46,762 nucleotides of DNA. Origin: Streptosporangiaceae bacterium NEAU-GS5. Lineage in GTDB: Bacteria; Actinomycetota; Actinomycetes; Streptosporangiales; Streptosporangiaceae. The stretch lies in NCBI GenBank assembly GCA_017592665.1, contig JAGFNW010000052.1, positions 1 to 46,762 of the forward strand, written 5' to 3'. The notes under the pieces were generated by a model, which ran no database searches, was not told where the DNA came from, and saw only the letters and a list, made by a program, of their open reading frames with translations. Both the position numbers and the translations under genes were made by a program. Below are positions 22,071 to 30,394 of this stretch, piece after piece; the first letter of the stretch is position 1; each line of letters opens with the position of its first letter.

Positions 22071-23485
22071 GCCTCCCCGAGCACGGCCGCGACCTCGCGG
22101 GCCTGCTCACCGAACTCGCCGCGCTCAAGTCCGACGACCTGCCCGTACGCGGGGGCAAGGTGACCGCGTACGTCTACGACACGGGCCGGCCGGAGATCCA
22201 CGACGCGGCCCATCGGGCGTACGCGGAGATGCTCGAGGTCAACATGCTCGACCCGACCGCGTTCCCGAGCATGGTCGCCCTGGAGAAGCAGGTCGTGGGC
22301 GCCGTGGCCGACCTGCTCGGCGCACCGGGGGCGCCGGGGATCTTCACGAGCGGCGGCACCGAGTCGATCATGCTGGCCGTCAAGGCCGCGCGCGACCTGA
22401 CCGGCCGCCGCGAGATCGTGGCGCCGGTGACCGCGCATCCGGCCTTCCACAAGGCCGCCCACTACCTCGGGCTCGAGGTCGTGCCGGTGCCGGTCGACCT
22501 CGAGACGTACAAGGTGGACCCGGGCGCGGTGGAGGCGGCGTTAACCGATCGCACGGCGCTGGTCGTGGTGTCCGCGCCCGCCTATCCGCAGGGCGTGATC
22601 GACCCGGTCGCAGAGGTCGCCGCGCTGGCGGCCGGCCGAGGCGTGCCGTGCCACGTGGACGCGTGCGTGGGCGGCTGGCTGCTGCCCTGGCTGCGGGATG
22701 CCGGGGCCGAGGTGCCGCCGTTCGACCTGAGCGTGCCCGGGGTCACGTCGATCTCGTGTGACCTGCACAAGTACGGCTACGCGCCCAAGGGGGCCTCGGT
22801 CGTGCTGTTCCGCGACGCGCAGATGCGCCGCGCCGCCTACTTCGCCTCGGCCGCCTGGCCCGGCTACACCGTGATCAACGCGACGGCGCAGAGCTCGCGC
22901 TCGGCCGGGCCGCTCGGCGGGGCGTGGGCGACGCTGCTGTCCCTCGGCGCGAACGGCTATCGCGAGCTGGGCCGGGCCGCGCTGGAGGCGACCCGCAAGC
23001 TGGTCGCGGGCATCGCGGAGATCCCCGGCCTGCGCGTGCTGGGCGAGCCGGAGTCCTCGATCGTGTCGTTCGCCGGCTCGGCGGAGGTCGACGTCTTCGT
23101 GCTGGCCGACGAGGCGCGGCGGCGCGGCTGGTTCCTGCAGCCGCAGCTGTCGTACGCGGGGATTCCGGCGAACATCCACATCACGGTCACGGGCGTGACG
23201 CTGGACGGCGTGGCGGCGATGCTGGCAGTGATCAAGGAGTCGGCGGACGCGGCCCGGCTACGGGGGCCTGCCGACGTGCCCGCGGGCCTGCCGGAGCTGA
23301 TCGCCACACTGGATCTGACGGCGCTCGACGACGCGGCCTTCGGCGAACTGGCGGCCTCTGTCGGCGTTGACCTGACTGCCGGCGGTCAACCCGAGATGGC
23401 CGTTGTGAACACGATCCTCGACGCGCTTCCCCCTGCGACTCGCGAGGCCATACTCGTGCGGTTCTTGTCCGTGCTGTACAGCTGA
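22067..23485 (+). CDS. PLP-dependent lyase, sphingosine-1-phosphate lyase / group II decarboxylase-like
   Basis: 472 residues from GTG 22067; upstream in-frame codons lie within the tetR gene and are rejected. Fold-type I PLP enzyme: GIFTSGGTESIMLAVKAARD binds the cofactor phosphate, HPAFHKAAHYLG stacks on the ring, HVDACVGGWLLPWL has the ring-nitrogen Asp, and the Schiff-base Lys235 is in SCDLHKYGYAPKG. The spacing and LHKYGYAPKG are closest to sphingosine-1-phosphate lyases, a group also including bacterial aldehyde-lyases and amino-acid decarboxylases. The last 60 residues (LTALDDAAFGELAASVGVDL) are an extra helical tail. Substrate unproven. Confidence 0.87.
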   Translation: MSLPEHGRDLAGLLTELAALKSDDLPVRGGKVTAYVYDTGRPEIHDAAHRAYAEMLEVNMLDPTAFPSMVALEKQVVGAVADLLGAPGAPGIFTSGGTESIMLAVKAARDLTGRREIVAPVTAHPAFHKAAHYLGLEVVPVPVDLETYKVDPGAVEAALTDRTALVVVSAPAYPQGVIDPVAEVAALAAGRGVPCHVDACVGGWLLPWLRDAGAEVPPFDLSVPGVTSISCDLHKYGYAPKGASVVLFRDAQMRRAAYFASAAWPGYTVINATAQSSRSAGPLGGAWATLLSLGANGYRELGRAALEATRKLVAGIAEIPGLRVLGEPESSIVSFAGSAEVDVFVLADEARRRGWFLQPQLSYAGIPANIHITVTGVTLDGVAAMLAVIKESADAARLRGPADVPAGLPELIATLDLTALDDAAFGELAASVGVDLTAGGQPEMAVVNTILDALPPATREAILVRFLSVLYS

Positions 23486-23501
23486 GGGTTTTGGCGAAAC
23501 T

Positions 23502-23535
23502 AAGCGGTCCCGGGCCCCACTCCCGGGGACTGCTT
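23502..23535. terminator. Hairpin between convergent genes
   Basis: AAGCGGTCCCGG pairs, with one mismatch and one bulge, with CCGGGGACTGCTT, sixteen bases after the lyase stop and before the convergent LysR gene. Confidence 0.55.
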
Positions 23536-23561
23536 GTGGCGGTTTGGAACGTTCCAGACCC

Positions 23562-24461
23562 TTATGCGGCGGTCCCGCGTTCGGCGAGGGCCAGGAAATC
23601 CTGCGCCATGGCCGTAAGCCTGCGCCGGCCATGCACTAAAGCAATGATCTTCTTGAGGGAGGGATCCAGGGACCGGACCACCAGACCCGAGCGAGCGGCC
23701 TGGTCGGCCATTCCGCGATACCAGAGAAGAGACGCCCGGCCGGCTCGTACGGCCGGGAGCCATCCGCCCCGTTCGTCGGACTCGATCGCAGGGATCGGGC
23801 GGACGCCATAAATGGCGAAGATGTGGTCGAACTCCTTCCTACGCGGGCTCCCGGGCGCGGGCAGGACGAGCCGCATTCCGTTGAGCCTGGTGACGGGGAT
23901 CGGATCGGGCAGGTCGAGACCCGGAGGTGAGATCAGCACGATCTCCTGGCGTTCCAGTGGGTGGCTCACCAGATCCGTGGGCACCGGAAGGTCGGTCAGC
24001 CCGAGGTCGGCACGCTGCTCGCGGATGGCGCTGACGACGGATTCGCGGCCGTCGCAGCGTACGATGCTCACCCGGATGCCTGGGTGCTCCGCCGCGTAGG
24101 CGGGAAGCAGGCGCCCGGCGAGGCCCGGCTCCAGGCTTGGGGTCGAGGCGATGCGCAGCTCCGCCTGAGCGAAACCGTGGGGCTGCGTCGCCAGCTGCTC
24201 GATCTCGTGGACGGCGTCGAGCGCCTCACGAGCGAGCTTGACGACACGGCGCCCCTGCGCCGTCACGACGACCCCCCGGCCCGAACGGGCGAAGAGCGTC
24301 ATCCCGAGCTCGCGCTCCAGGTCGCGGATCGCGCGCGATAGTGCGGGTTGCGCGATGTACAGAGACCTGGCCGCGTCGGTCATGGTCCGGTGCTCCGCGG
24401 TGGCGACCACATAGCGGAGCTGCTGCAGATTCATGCCAAAAACGCTAGGGCAGACAGGCAC
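23562..24461 (-). CDS. LysR-family regulator
   Basis: 299 residues with the usual winged HTH at the N-terminus (MNLQQLRYVVATAEHRTMT after an extra eight residues, then LYIAQPALSRAIRDLERELG) and a two-lobed effector domain (SLEPGLAGRLLPAYAAEHPG, EQRADLGLTDLP). The conserved start is the ATG at about 24434; the frame opens at 24461 with MPVCPSVFG. LysR proteins usually act on a divergent gene; here that is the zinc metallopeptidase gene 127 bp away, although a link to the convergent lyase is also possible. Confidence 0.9.
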   Translation of the reverse strand: MPVCPSVFGMNLQQLRYVVATAEHRTMTDAARSLYIAQPALSRAIRDLERELGMTLFARSGRGVVVTAQGRRVVKLAREALDAVHEIEQLATQPHGFAQAELRIASTPSLEPGLAGRLLPAYAAEHPGIRVSIVRCDGRESVVSAIREQRADLGLTDLPVPTDLVSHPLERQEIVLISPPGLDLPDPIPVTRLNGMRLVLPAPGSPRRKEFDHIFAIYGVRPIPAIESDERGGWLPAVRAGRASLLWYRGMADQAARSGLVVRSLDPSLKKIIALVHGRRRLTAMAQDFLALAERGTAA

Positions 24462-24548
24462 GGCTCATCCGGAACATCGCAGAGATCACCACACGCGATT
24501 ACGGGCTGTACACAACTGATGCTACATCCGTGACCAGTGTGAAAACTG

Positions 24549-24578
24549 TATAGTCCTGGGCTAGCTTGACAAAGGGGG
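24549..24578 (+). promoter_or_regulatory. -10 box and ribosome site of metallopeptidase gene
   Basis: TATAGT (24549-24554) is a good -10 box; AAAGGGGG (24571-24578) nine bases before ATG 24588 decides the start over the TTG at 24582. Confidence 0.5.
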
Positions 24579-24587
24579 CATTTGATC

Positions 24588-25712
24588 ATGAGGCCGCCAT
24601 ACCCACCTCCCCCGCCACCACAGGGGAGATATCCTTACCCGCCCAGTCATGGACCGTTCCCACAGCACTCGATGGGTCCGCCCCAAGGTCCTTACGGTCC
24701 GCCACGGTACACACCTCCCAACTGGCGGCCGCAAAAGCCCAAATCGGGGGCCGGAATCGTGATCGCCGCGGTCTTCGGGGCCGTGGCCGTCTGCTTCGTC
24801 CTGCTCATCATCGCGGGCGCGCTGCTGAAGGCCTCGGCGCGGCGCTCGACCTCTGTCTCGCCGGTCGCCGTCCCCACGCTGCCGGCCTTCCCGGCGCGCA
24901 GCCATCGGCCGTTACCCACGTTCGAGCAGCCGACCACGCGCCCGACGCAGCGGCAGGTGACACGGCCGGCCCGGACGCTGAACACCTCGCTCAAGCGGAA
25001 CACGCTCTATACAGCCGGTCCGCTCCCGGCGACCGGCTGCCCGGCCGGCAGCCCGGACATCAGCAGCCACGCCCAGCTGAAGGCGCTGATCCTGAAGACC
25101 GGGGCGTGCATGGGCAGGGCCTGGAAGCCCGCGCTCGAGCGGATCGGCATCCCCTTCGCCTCGCCCGGATACGGCATCGTCGCGCGCACGGGCCGGGGGG
25201 CCTGCGGCGACATCCCCAACCCGGGGACCATGGTGCCCTACTACTGCCCGCGCAACTCCACCATCTACGCCTCGACGTCGGCGCTGGTCCACGGCACCGG
25301 CAACCAGATGGGATACGCCGAGATCATCTCCTGGCACGGCGGGATCATCGCGATGATGGCCCACGAATACGGCCACCACATCCAGAGCCTGTCCGGGTTG
25401 AGCGACTCGGAGTGGCAGCAGGTGCTCGGCTCCGGATCGCAGGCTCAGCGGCTGGCCCTCAGCCGCAGATTCGAGTTGCAGGCCAACTGCTTCAGCGGAA
25501 TGTTCATGCGCGCGGTGGCCGGAAGCTACCCCGTGCCGGCCGCCCGCAGGAACCAGTTGTTCTACTTCTTCTCCAATGTCGGCGACTGGCCGGGATACCC
25601 CCGTGACCATGGCAAGCCCGCCAACAGCGGCGCCTGGTTCAAGCAGGGATGGCTGCGCCGGCAGGCATATCAGTGCAACACCTGGGTAGTCGGCGGATCT
25701 ACGGTCTCCTGA
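24588..25712 (+). CDS. Membrane-anchored neutral zinc metallopeptidase (YpfJ type)
   Basis: 374 residues. The first 50 are a cytosolic Pro/Gly/Tyr-rich tail (PPYPPPPPPQGRYPYPP), then one TM helix (about 55-80: AGIVIAAVFGAVAVCFVLLI), a Thr/Pro linker, and a predicted zinc-metallopeptidase domain. The HExxH motif is HEYGHH (His259) and the third ligand is probably Glu in RRFELQANCFSG. CGDIPNPGTMVPYYCPRNSTIY is the conserved block ahead of it, with paired cysteines suggesting disulphides outside the cell. Such putative neutral zinc metallopeptidases are widespread but poorly characterised. Lies 100 bp upstream of the LCP gene, same strand. Confidence 0.88.
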   Translation: MRPPYPPPPPPQGRYPYPPSHGPFPQHSMGPPQGPYGPPRYTPPNWRPQKPKSGAGIVIAAVFGAVAVCFVLLIIAGALLKASARRSTSVSPVAVPTLPAFPARSHRPLPTFEQPTTRPTQRQVTRPARTLNTSLKRNTLYTAGPLPATGCPAGSPDISSHAQLKALILKTGACMGRAWKPALERIGIPFASPGYGIVARTGRGACGDIPNPGTMVPYYCPRNSTIYASTSALVHGTGNQMGYAEIISWHGGIIAMMAHEYGHHIQSLSGLSDSEWQQVLGSGSQAQRLALSRRFELQANCFSGMFMRAVAGSYPVPAARRNQLFYFFSNVGDWPGYPRDHGKPANSGAWFKQGWLRRQAYQCNTWVVGGSTVS

Positions 25713-25812
25713 CACTTCTCTGACTTCTGTCAGCCTTGTCCAGGTTTGGGGCGATAGACTCCCTGGTCGATTGAGGTACCGGAGATCGCGCGCAGAACGG
25801 GAGAGGTCGCAC

Positions 25813-27600
25813 ATGGGCCTTGGGGGAGCCGACGAGGACGTGCAGCAGGGGCGTCGTAAACGACCCCGCAGCCACCCCGCCCGGCGCGTCCCGCCCGGCG
25901 GCGACCGGCGCGGCGAGGAACGCGACGACGAGCGCGCGGACGAATCCTCCGATGGGCCCTACGACGAGGCGTACGACGAGAGCTACGACGGCGCCTATGA
26001 CGGGCCTTCCGACGACGGCCTCGCGCCCGCCCACCCCGAGGAGGCCGCCGACCGGCCGCGGCCCGGGCGGGGCGACCGGCCCCGCAGGCCCGGCCAGGGT
26101 GGCCGTCCGGCCAGGCCCACGTCCGGCCGCCGGCCGCCGGGCCGCCCGGCGCCGCGCTTCGCCCGCCCCATGACGGCCAAGACGGTGCTCGGCTGGACCC
26201 TGCTGTCGGCCCTCGTGCCCGGCGCGGCGCACCTGCGTGCCGGGCGGCGGCGCACCGGCTACATCCTGCTCGGCCTGTTCGCCGCGCTGATCATCGGCGG
26301 CGGCGCGTACGCCGTCCAGTTCCGCGGCCACCTGGGCGGAGCCGTGGCGGAGAGCACGCTCAACACGCTCATGATCGCTTTCGGCGTGCTGGCGGTCGCG
26401 TGGTTCGCGGTCGTGGTCATGTCGTACGTGGCGCTCAACCCGAACCGGCTTCCCCAATCCGGGCAGGTCGTCACCGGCGTCGTGGTCGGCGTGCTGTGCG
26501 TGGCGGTGATGGCCCCGTTCGCGGTGACCGCGAAATACGTCAAGACCGCCAATGACACGCTCGGCGCGATCTTCCCCTCGACCGACGACGGTTCGAGCGT
26601 CGCGCCGATCAAGGCGGAGGATCCCTGGGCCGGGCGCAAGCGGGTGAACTTCCTGCTCATCGGCGGCGACGCGGCCGGCAACCGCGAGGGCGTCCGGACC
26701 GACTCGATGACCGTGGCCAGCGTGAACATCGGCAGCGGCAACACGGTGTTGTTCAGCCTGCCGCGCAACCTGCAGTTCGCGCGGTTCACCCCGGGCACCA
26801 AGATGGCCCACCTGTTCCCCCAGGGCTACAACGCCGAGGGCCAGGGACTGCTCAACTCGGTCTACTACTACTTCGCCAACAGCCCCCAACTCGGGGTCAA
26901 GCCCATCGACGGGCTGAAGGACATCATCGGCAACACCCTGGGGCTGCACATCGACTACTACGCCATGGTCGACATGTTCGGCTTCGCGGCGATGATCGAC
27001 GCCATCGGCGGCCTGAAGATCCGGGTCGAGCGGGACATCAAGTGGGGCGGCCACTTCGGCACGGCCGGCACGATCAAGGCCGGCTACCGGGTGCTCAACG
27101 GCGAAGAGGTCCTCTGGTACGGCCGGTCGCGCGTCGACAGCGACGACTTCTCCCGGATGGCGCGCCAGCGCTGCGTCATCGGCGCGCTGACCCAGCAGGC
27201 CAGCCCGGCCGTGGTGCTGCAGAACTTCGACAAGATCGCCGCGGCGGCGCGTCACCTGTTCAAGACCGATATCCCGCGGCCGCTGCTGGAGCATCTGGTC
27301 ACGCTGGGCCTGAAGGTGAAGAGCGCCAAGATCACCAGCCTGCAGTTCGTGCCGCCGACCATCTGGCCGGGCGCCGCCGACTGGGTGAAGATCCGCCAGA
27401 TGACCCGGCAGGCCATCCGCGAGTCCGTGGCGGGCCCGCTCACGGCCGGCGTGACGGCCAGCCCGAACGTGGTGGCGTCCGGCTCAGGCGTCGCGCCGAG
27501 CCCGTCCCTGTCGAACGACCCGACTCGGAACAAGCCCTCCCAGACCCCCACACCGAACGACAAGGCGGCCAAAACCCTCTCTGAACTCTGCGGATTCTAA
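25813..27600 (+). CDS. LytR-CpsA-Psr (LCP) family cell-wall glycopolymer ligase
   Basis: 595 residues from ATG 25813 (GGGAGAGG ribosome site). The N-terminal 115 residues are disordered, first with an acidic Tyr repeat (YDEAYDESYDGAYD), then basic (GRGDRPRRPGQGGRPARP). Three or four TM helices follow (about 118-245), and the LCP catalytic domain spans about 275-520: FLLIGGDAAGNREGVRTDSM binds pyrophosphate, FSLPRNLQFARF, GGLKIRVERDI, and RSRVDSDDFSRMARQRCV with the conserved Arg residues. LCP proteins attach teichoic-acid-like or arabinogalactan polymers to peptidoglycan. The several TM helices are more than the usual one, an arrangement I recall from other actinomycete LCP proteins. Confidence 0.92.
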   Translation: MGLGGADEDVQQGRRKRPRSHPARRVPPGGDRRGEERDDERADESSDGPYDEAYDESYDGAYDGPSDDGLAPAHPEEAADRPRPGRGDRPRRPGQGGRPARPTSGRRPPGRPAPRFARPMTAKTVLGWTLLSALVPGAAHLRAGRRRTGYILLGLFAALIIGGGAYAVQFRGHLGGAVAESTLNTLMIAFGVLAVAWFAVVVMSYVALNPNRLPQSGQVVTGVVVGVLCVAVMAPFAVTAKYVKTANDTLGAIFPSTDDGSSVAPIKAEDPWAGRKRVNFLLIGGDAAGNREGVRTDSMTVASVNIGSGNTVLFSLPRNLQFARFTPGTKMAHLFPQGYNAEGQGLLNSVYYYFANSPQLGVKPIDGLKDIIGNTLGLHIDYYAMVDMFGFAAMIDAIGGLKIRVERDIKWGGHFGTAGTIKAGYRVLNGEEVLWYGRSRVDSDDFSRMARQRCVIGALTQQASPAVVLQNFDKIAAAARHLFKTDIPRPLLEHLVTLGLKVKSAKITSLQFVPPTIWPGAADWVKIRQMTRQAIRESVAGPLTAGVTASPNVVASGSGVAPSPSLSNDPTRNKPSQTPTPNDKAAKTLSELCGF

Positions 27601-27632
27601 GAGCCTGTAAGCGGCGAGCGGCTGGACGAGAT

Positions 27633-27683
27633 CTCCGGGATGCAGCACTGTGGGGGAGGTTTCCGCCCCCTTCTCTCCCGGAG
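27633..27683 (+). promoter_or_regulatory. Leader hairpin covering subtilase ribosome site
   Basis: CTCCGGGA (27633-27640) pairs exactly with TCCCGGAG (27676-27683), and inside it GGGGG (27652-27656) pairs with CCCCC (27666-27670). The GGAG that would be the ribosome site for ATG 27694 is the last part of the outer stem, so folding would hide it. It may also act as terminator of the LCP gene, 32 bases past its stop. Confidence 0.45.
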
Positions 27684-27693
27684 TGACGTCACG

Positions 27694-29055
27694 ATGCGGG
27701 TCCTCATCCAACTCCGTCCCTCTCCCGACGTGGTCGCCGCCGTCGCCGACCCGGCCATGACCGCCACGACCTCCGACGTGGCCGACGGACTGCCGGGCGT
27801 GACGCTGGATCCGGGATTCCTTCCGGTGGCCGTGCCGCGGCCCGTGCCGGCGGCGCCCGGCGGCGACCCGCTCTCGCTCAACCAGCCGCTGGTCTACTCC
27901 CTGGCCCCGCAGGACGCCTCGGTCCTGGTCCGCGGGGAGATCGCGGACGACGAGATCACCGCGCGCGTCTCGCTGCTCCCCTCGGCCCGGCGCGACGTGG
28001 TCGGCGTCTACTCGGACCCGGTCATCGAGACCACGCTCACCTGCGGCGGCGACGCGCCCGTCGGCGACTGGCACGACATCGAGCGGCTGTTACGGGTGGC
28101 CGACCTCGCGGCCGAGGGCATGGACGGCGCCGGCGTGGCGTTAGCGATCACCGACACGGGGATCAACGCGGCGCAGGTGGCCCGCGTGATGGGCCGCACT
28201 CCCGTCATCGACGCGGCGCACAGCTGGACCCCGTCCGGGGTGGCCGGCCAGGCCGGCGAGTTCCCCGTCAATCACGGCACGATGTGCGCGTTCGACACGC
28301 TCATCGCGGCGCCCCAGGCCACCTTGCTCGACATCCCGGTCCTGCTGTCCCAGCGGCCGGGCGGCTCGGCGCTGGACGGCCTGCTGTCCGACGCGGTCGC
28401 CGCCTACGCCCATCTGCGTACCGTCCTCGACGAGCAGCCGGCCGAGCACCGGGCGCTGGTGATCAGCAACAGCTGGGGGTCCTTCTCGCCCGAGTGGGAT
28501 TTCCCGCCCGGCCACCCCGGCAACTACTCCGACAATCCGGCCCACCCGTTCAACCTGATCGTGGGCTCCCTCGCGCAGGCGGGGGCGGACATCCTGTTCG
28601 CGGCCGGCAACTGCGGGCGCGAGTGCCGCGACGGCCGCTGCGCCTATTCGGACCGGCCGATCGTGGGCGCCAACTCGCACGCCCGCGTGCTGTCGATCGC
28701 CGGAGTTGACGCCAACGGCGACCGCGTCGGCTACTCCTCGCAGGGGCCGGGCCGGCTGACCGCGCGCAAGCCCGACATCTGCGCCTACACGCACTTCTCG
28801 GGGTCGAAGGCGTTCGGCGACCAGGCCCCCGACTCCGGCACCTCGGCCGCCTGCCCCGTGGCGGCCGGGCTGGTGGCCGCGATCCGGACTCAGTGGCCGT
28901 CGTCCCGGCTGTCCCCCTCGCAGCTGCGCGCGCTGCTGCGCCGCACGTCCGACGACCGCAGCGACGTCGGGTTCGACTACGACTACGGTTACGGCATCCT
29001 CGACGTCCCCGGTGTCGTCGCCGCGTTGCGCCGCCGCGCCAAGCGCGTAGCGTGA
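27694..29055 (+). CDS. S8-family serine peptidase (subtilase)
   Basis: 453 residues from ATG 27694; an ATG at 27640 would add 18 residues that lie within a hairpin. N-terminal 125 residues look like an I9-type propeptide ending VVGVYSDPVIETTLTC. The catalytic domain has Asp154 in AITDTGINAA, His194 in VNHGTMCAFD, oxyanion Asn in FAAGNCGREC and Ser384 in SGTSAACPVAAGL. No signal peptide is visible, so it is probably cytosolic or exported by another route. Six cysteines cluster near the oxyanion loop (CGRECRDGRC). It is followed after 4 bp by a small gene whose product resembles its propeptide. Confidence 0.92.
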   Translation: MRVLIQLRPSPDVVAAVADPAMTATTSDVADGLPGVTLDPGFLPVAVPRPVPAAPGGDPLSLNQPLVYSLAPQDASVLVRGEIADDEITARVSLLPSARRDVVGVYSDPVIETTLTCGGDAPVGDWHDIERLLRVADLAAEGMDGAGVALAITDTGINAAQVARVMGRTPVIDAAHSWTPSGVAGQAGEFPVNHGTMCAFDTLIAAPQATLLDIPVLLSQRPGGSALDGLLSDAVAAYAHLRTVLDEQPAEHRALVISNSWGSFSPEWDFPPGHPGNYSDNPAHPFNLIVGSLAQAGADILFAAGNCGRECRDGRCAYSDRPIVGANSHARVLSIAGVDANGDRVGYSSQGPGRLTARKPDICAYTHFSGSKAFGDQAPDSGTSAACPVAAGLVAAIRTQWPSSRLSPSQLRALLRRTSDDRSDVGFDYDYGYGILDVPGVVAALRRRAKRVA

Positions 29056-29059
29056 GGTC

Positions 29060-29305
29060 ATGGTTCTGGTGACCGTACGGCTGTCGCGGGGCGCGACCAT
29101 GGAGTCCGCCCTGCGCAAGCTCGACCTCCTCGAGGAGGATGTGGACGTGGGCTACGGCCTGGTCCCCCTCGACCCCGGATCCGGCCTCTTCGCGCTCCGC
29201 GTGTCCGAGGCCGGCGCCCGCAAGCTCGGCCGCGCGACGGAGACCGACGGCGTCTACTCCGACCCCAGGATCGAGCCGTACGGCCCGCCGCAGCAGGGTA
29301 ATTGA
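29060..29305 (+). CDS. Small protein resembling the subtilase propeptide
   Basis: 81 residues: MVLVTVRLSRGATMESALRK, an acidic middle (LLEEDVDVGYGLVPLD), and a C-terminal RVSEAGARKLGRA then DGVYSDPRIEPYGPP. That last block matches VVGVYSDPVIETTLTC at the end of the propeptide of the protease encoded 4 bp upstream, and the N-terminus (VLVTVRLS) matches its MRVLIQLRPS. I infer an I9-like fold acting in trans as inhibitor or folding helper of that protease. No family name is known to me. Confidence 0.75.
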   Translation: MVLVTVRLSRGATMESALRKLDLLEEDVDVGYGLVPLDPGSGLFALRVSEAGARKLGRATETDGVYSDPRIEPYGPPQQGN

Positions 29306-29329
29306 CCTAGCGCTTGCTCGCGCACTACC

Positions 29330-29830
29330 GTGTCCGCCGTGACCGTGAGACGGCGGATCAGCGCCCCGTTGAAACCGTTCTTCCAGTGGCTTGCCGCCAC
29401 CGACGCGTTCGCCGCGATCGGGCCTAAGATCGTGCCGCGGACCGACCGGCTGATCCACCGGCTGACCCGCGGCCGGGTCCTGATGGGCGACCAGCTGATC
29501 CCCCATCTGATGCTGACCACGATCGGCAACAAGAGCGGCCAGCCGCGGGACGCCCCGCTCGCCTGCTGCCCGGAGGAGTCCGGCAGCATCCTCATCGTCG
29601 GCAGCAACTTCGGCCGCGGCCATCACCCCGCCTGGACCATGAACCTGATGAAGCACCCCGCGGCCACCGTCAGCTTCAAGGGCCGCAGCTTCCCGGTGAC
29701 CGCGACCCTGCTGACCGGCGCCGAGCGCGAGGCGGTCTGGCCCGCCCTGCTGCAGGTCTGGCCCGTCTACGACCGCTACACCGAGAAGTCGGGCCGCGAG
29801 CTGCGGGTCTTCCGCCTCACGCCACAATAG
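29330..29830 (+). CDS. Ddn-like deazaflavin (F420)-dependent nitroreductase family protein
   Basis: 166 residues with the split beta-barrel of the Ddn/nitroreductase family: [58 protein letters not shown] and [21 protein letters not shown]. These four blocks are the hallmark of F420H2-dependent quinone/nitro reductases of actinobacteria. Substrate unknown; quinone protection is the usual proposal. GTG start at 29330 or an internal GTG at 29339. It begins a tight run of three genes (gaps of 5 and 7 bp). Confidence 0.85.
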   Translation: MSAVTVRRRISAPLKPFFQWLAATDAFAAIGPKIVPRTDRLIHRLTRGRVLMGDQLIPHLMLTTIGNKSGQPRDAPLACCPEESGSILIVGSNFGRGHHPAWTMNLMKHPAATVSFKGRSFPVTATLLTGAEREAVWPALLQVWPVYDRYTEKSGRELRVFRLTPQ

Positions 29831-29835
29831 ACCCC

Positions 29836-30387
29836 GTGCAATCAGCGGTCTGGATCGTCGCGGGACCGCCGGGGAGTGGCAAGTCGACCGTGTGCGAGCT
29901 GCTGCTGCGCCGGCTGGACCCGGTGCCGGCGCTGCTCGACAAGGACACCCTCTACGCCGGGTTCGTCGGCGCCGTGCTCGCGGCGCACGGCCGCCCGGAG
30001 GGCGAGCGCGAGGGCGCCTGGTATGACGAGCACGTCAAACGGCACGAATACGAGGGCATGACCGCGGCCGCCAAGGAGATCCGGTCACATGGGTGCCCCG
30101 TGATGCTGAGCGGCCCGTTCACGAGCCAGGTGCACGACCCGGCGCTGTGGGAGGAGTGGGTGACGCGGCTCGGCGGGCCGCCGGTGCACCTCTACTGGGT
30201 CCGCTCCGACCCGGCCACCCTGCGCGCCCGGCTCACCCGGCGCGGTCTGGCGCGCGACGGGCGCAAGCTCGCCGAGTTCGACCACTACCTGCGGGCCATC
30301 CGCTACGACGAGCCGCCGGCCGTGCCGTACCGGGAGATCGACAACCGGCTGGGGGCCGTCTCGCTGGAGTCGCAGATCATGCCATAG
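29836..30387 (+). CDS. P-loop AAA_33-type kinase-like protein
   Basis: 183 residues, GTG start. Walker [15 protein letters not shown] at the N-terminus, an Asp in [11 protein letters not shown] where gluconate-kinase and polynucleotide-kinase relatives bind the phosphoacceptor, [15 protein letters not shown] as Walker B, and a lid Arg pair in [14 protein letters not shown]. This is the build of small nucleotide or sugar kinases and zeta-toxin-like ATPases; no antitoxin-like partner is adjacent. Substrate unknown. Confidence 0.82.
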   Translation: MQSAVWIVAGPPGSGKSTVCELLLRRLDPVPALLDKDTLYAGFVGAVLAAHGRPEGEREGAWYDEHVKRHEYEGMTAAAKEIRSHGCPVMLSGPFTSQVHDPALWEEWVTRLGGPPVHLYWVRSDPATLRARLTRRGLARDGRKLAEFDHYLRAIRYDEPPAVPYREIDNRLGAVSLESQIMP

Positions 30388-30394
30388 TGGGCGG

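Noticed and set aside
29836-30387. Zeta-toxin of a toxin-antitoxin pair
   Set aside because: The P-loop fold is similar, but no small antitoxin gene lies next to it; the flanking genes are a Ddn-like reductase and LtrA.
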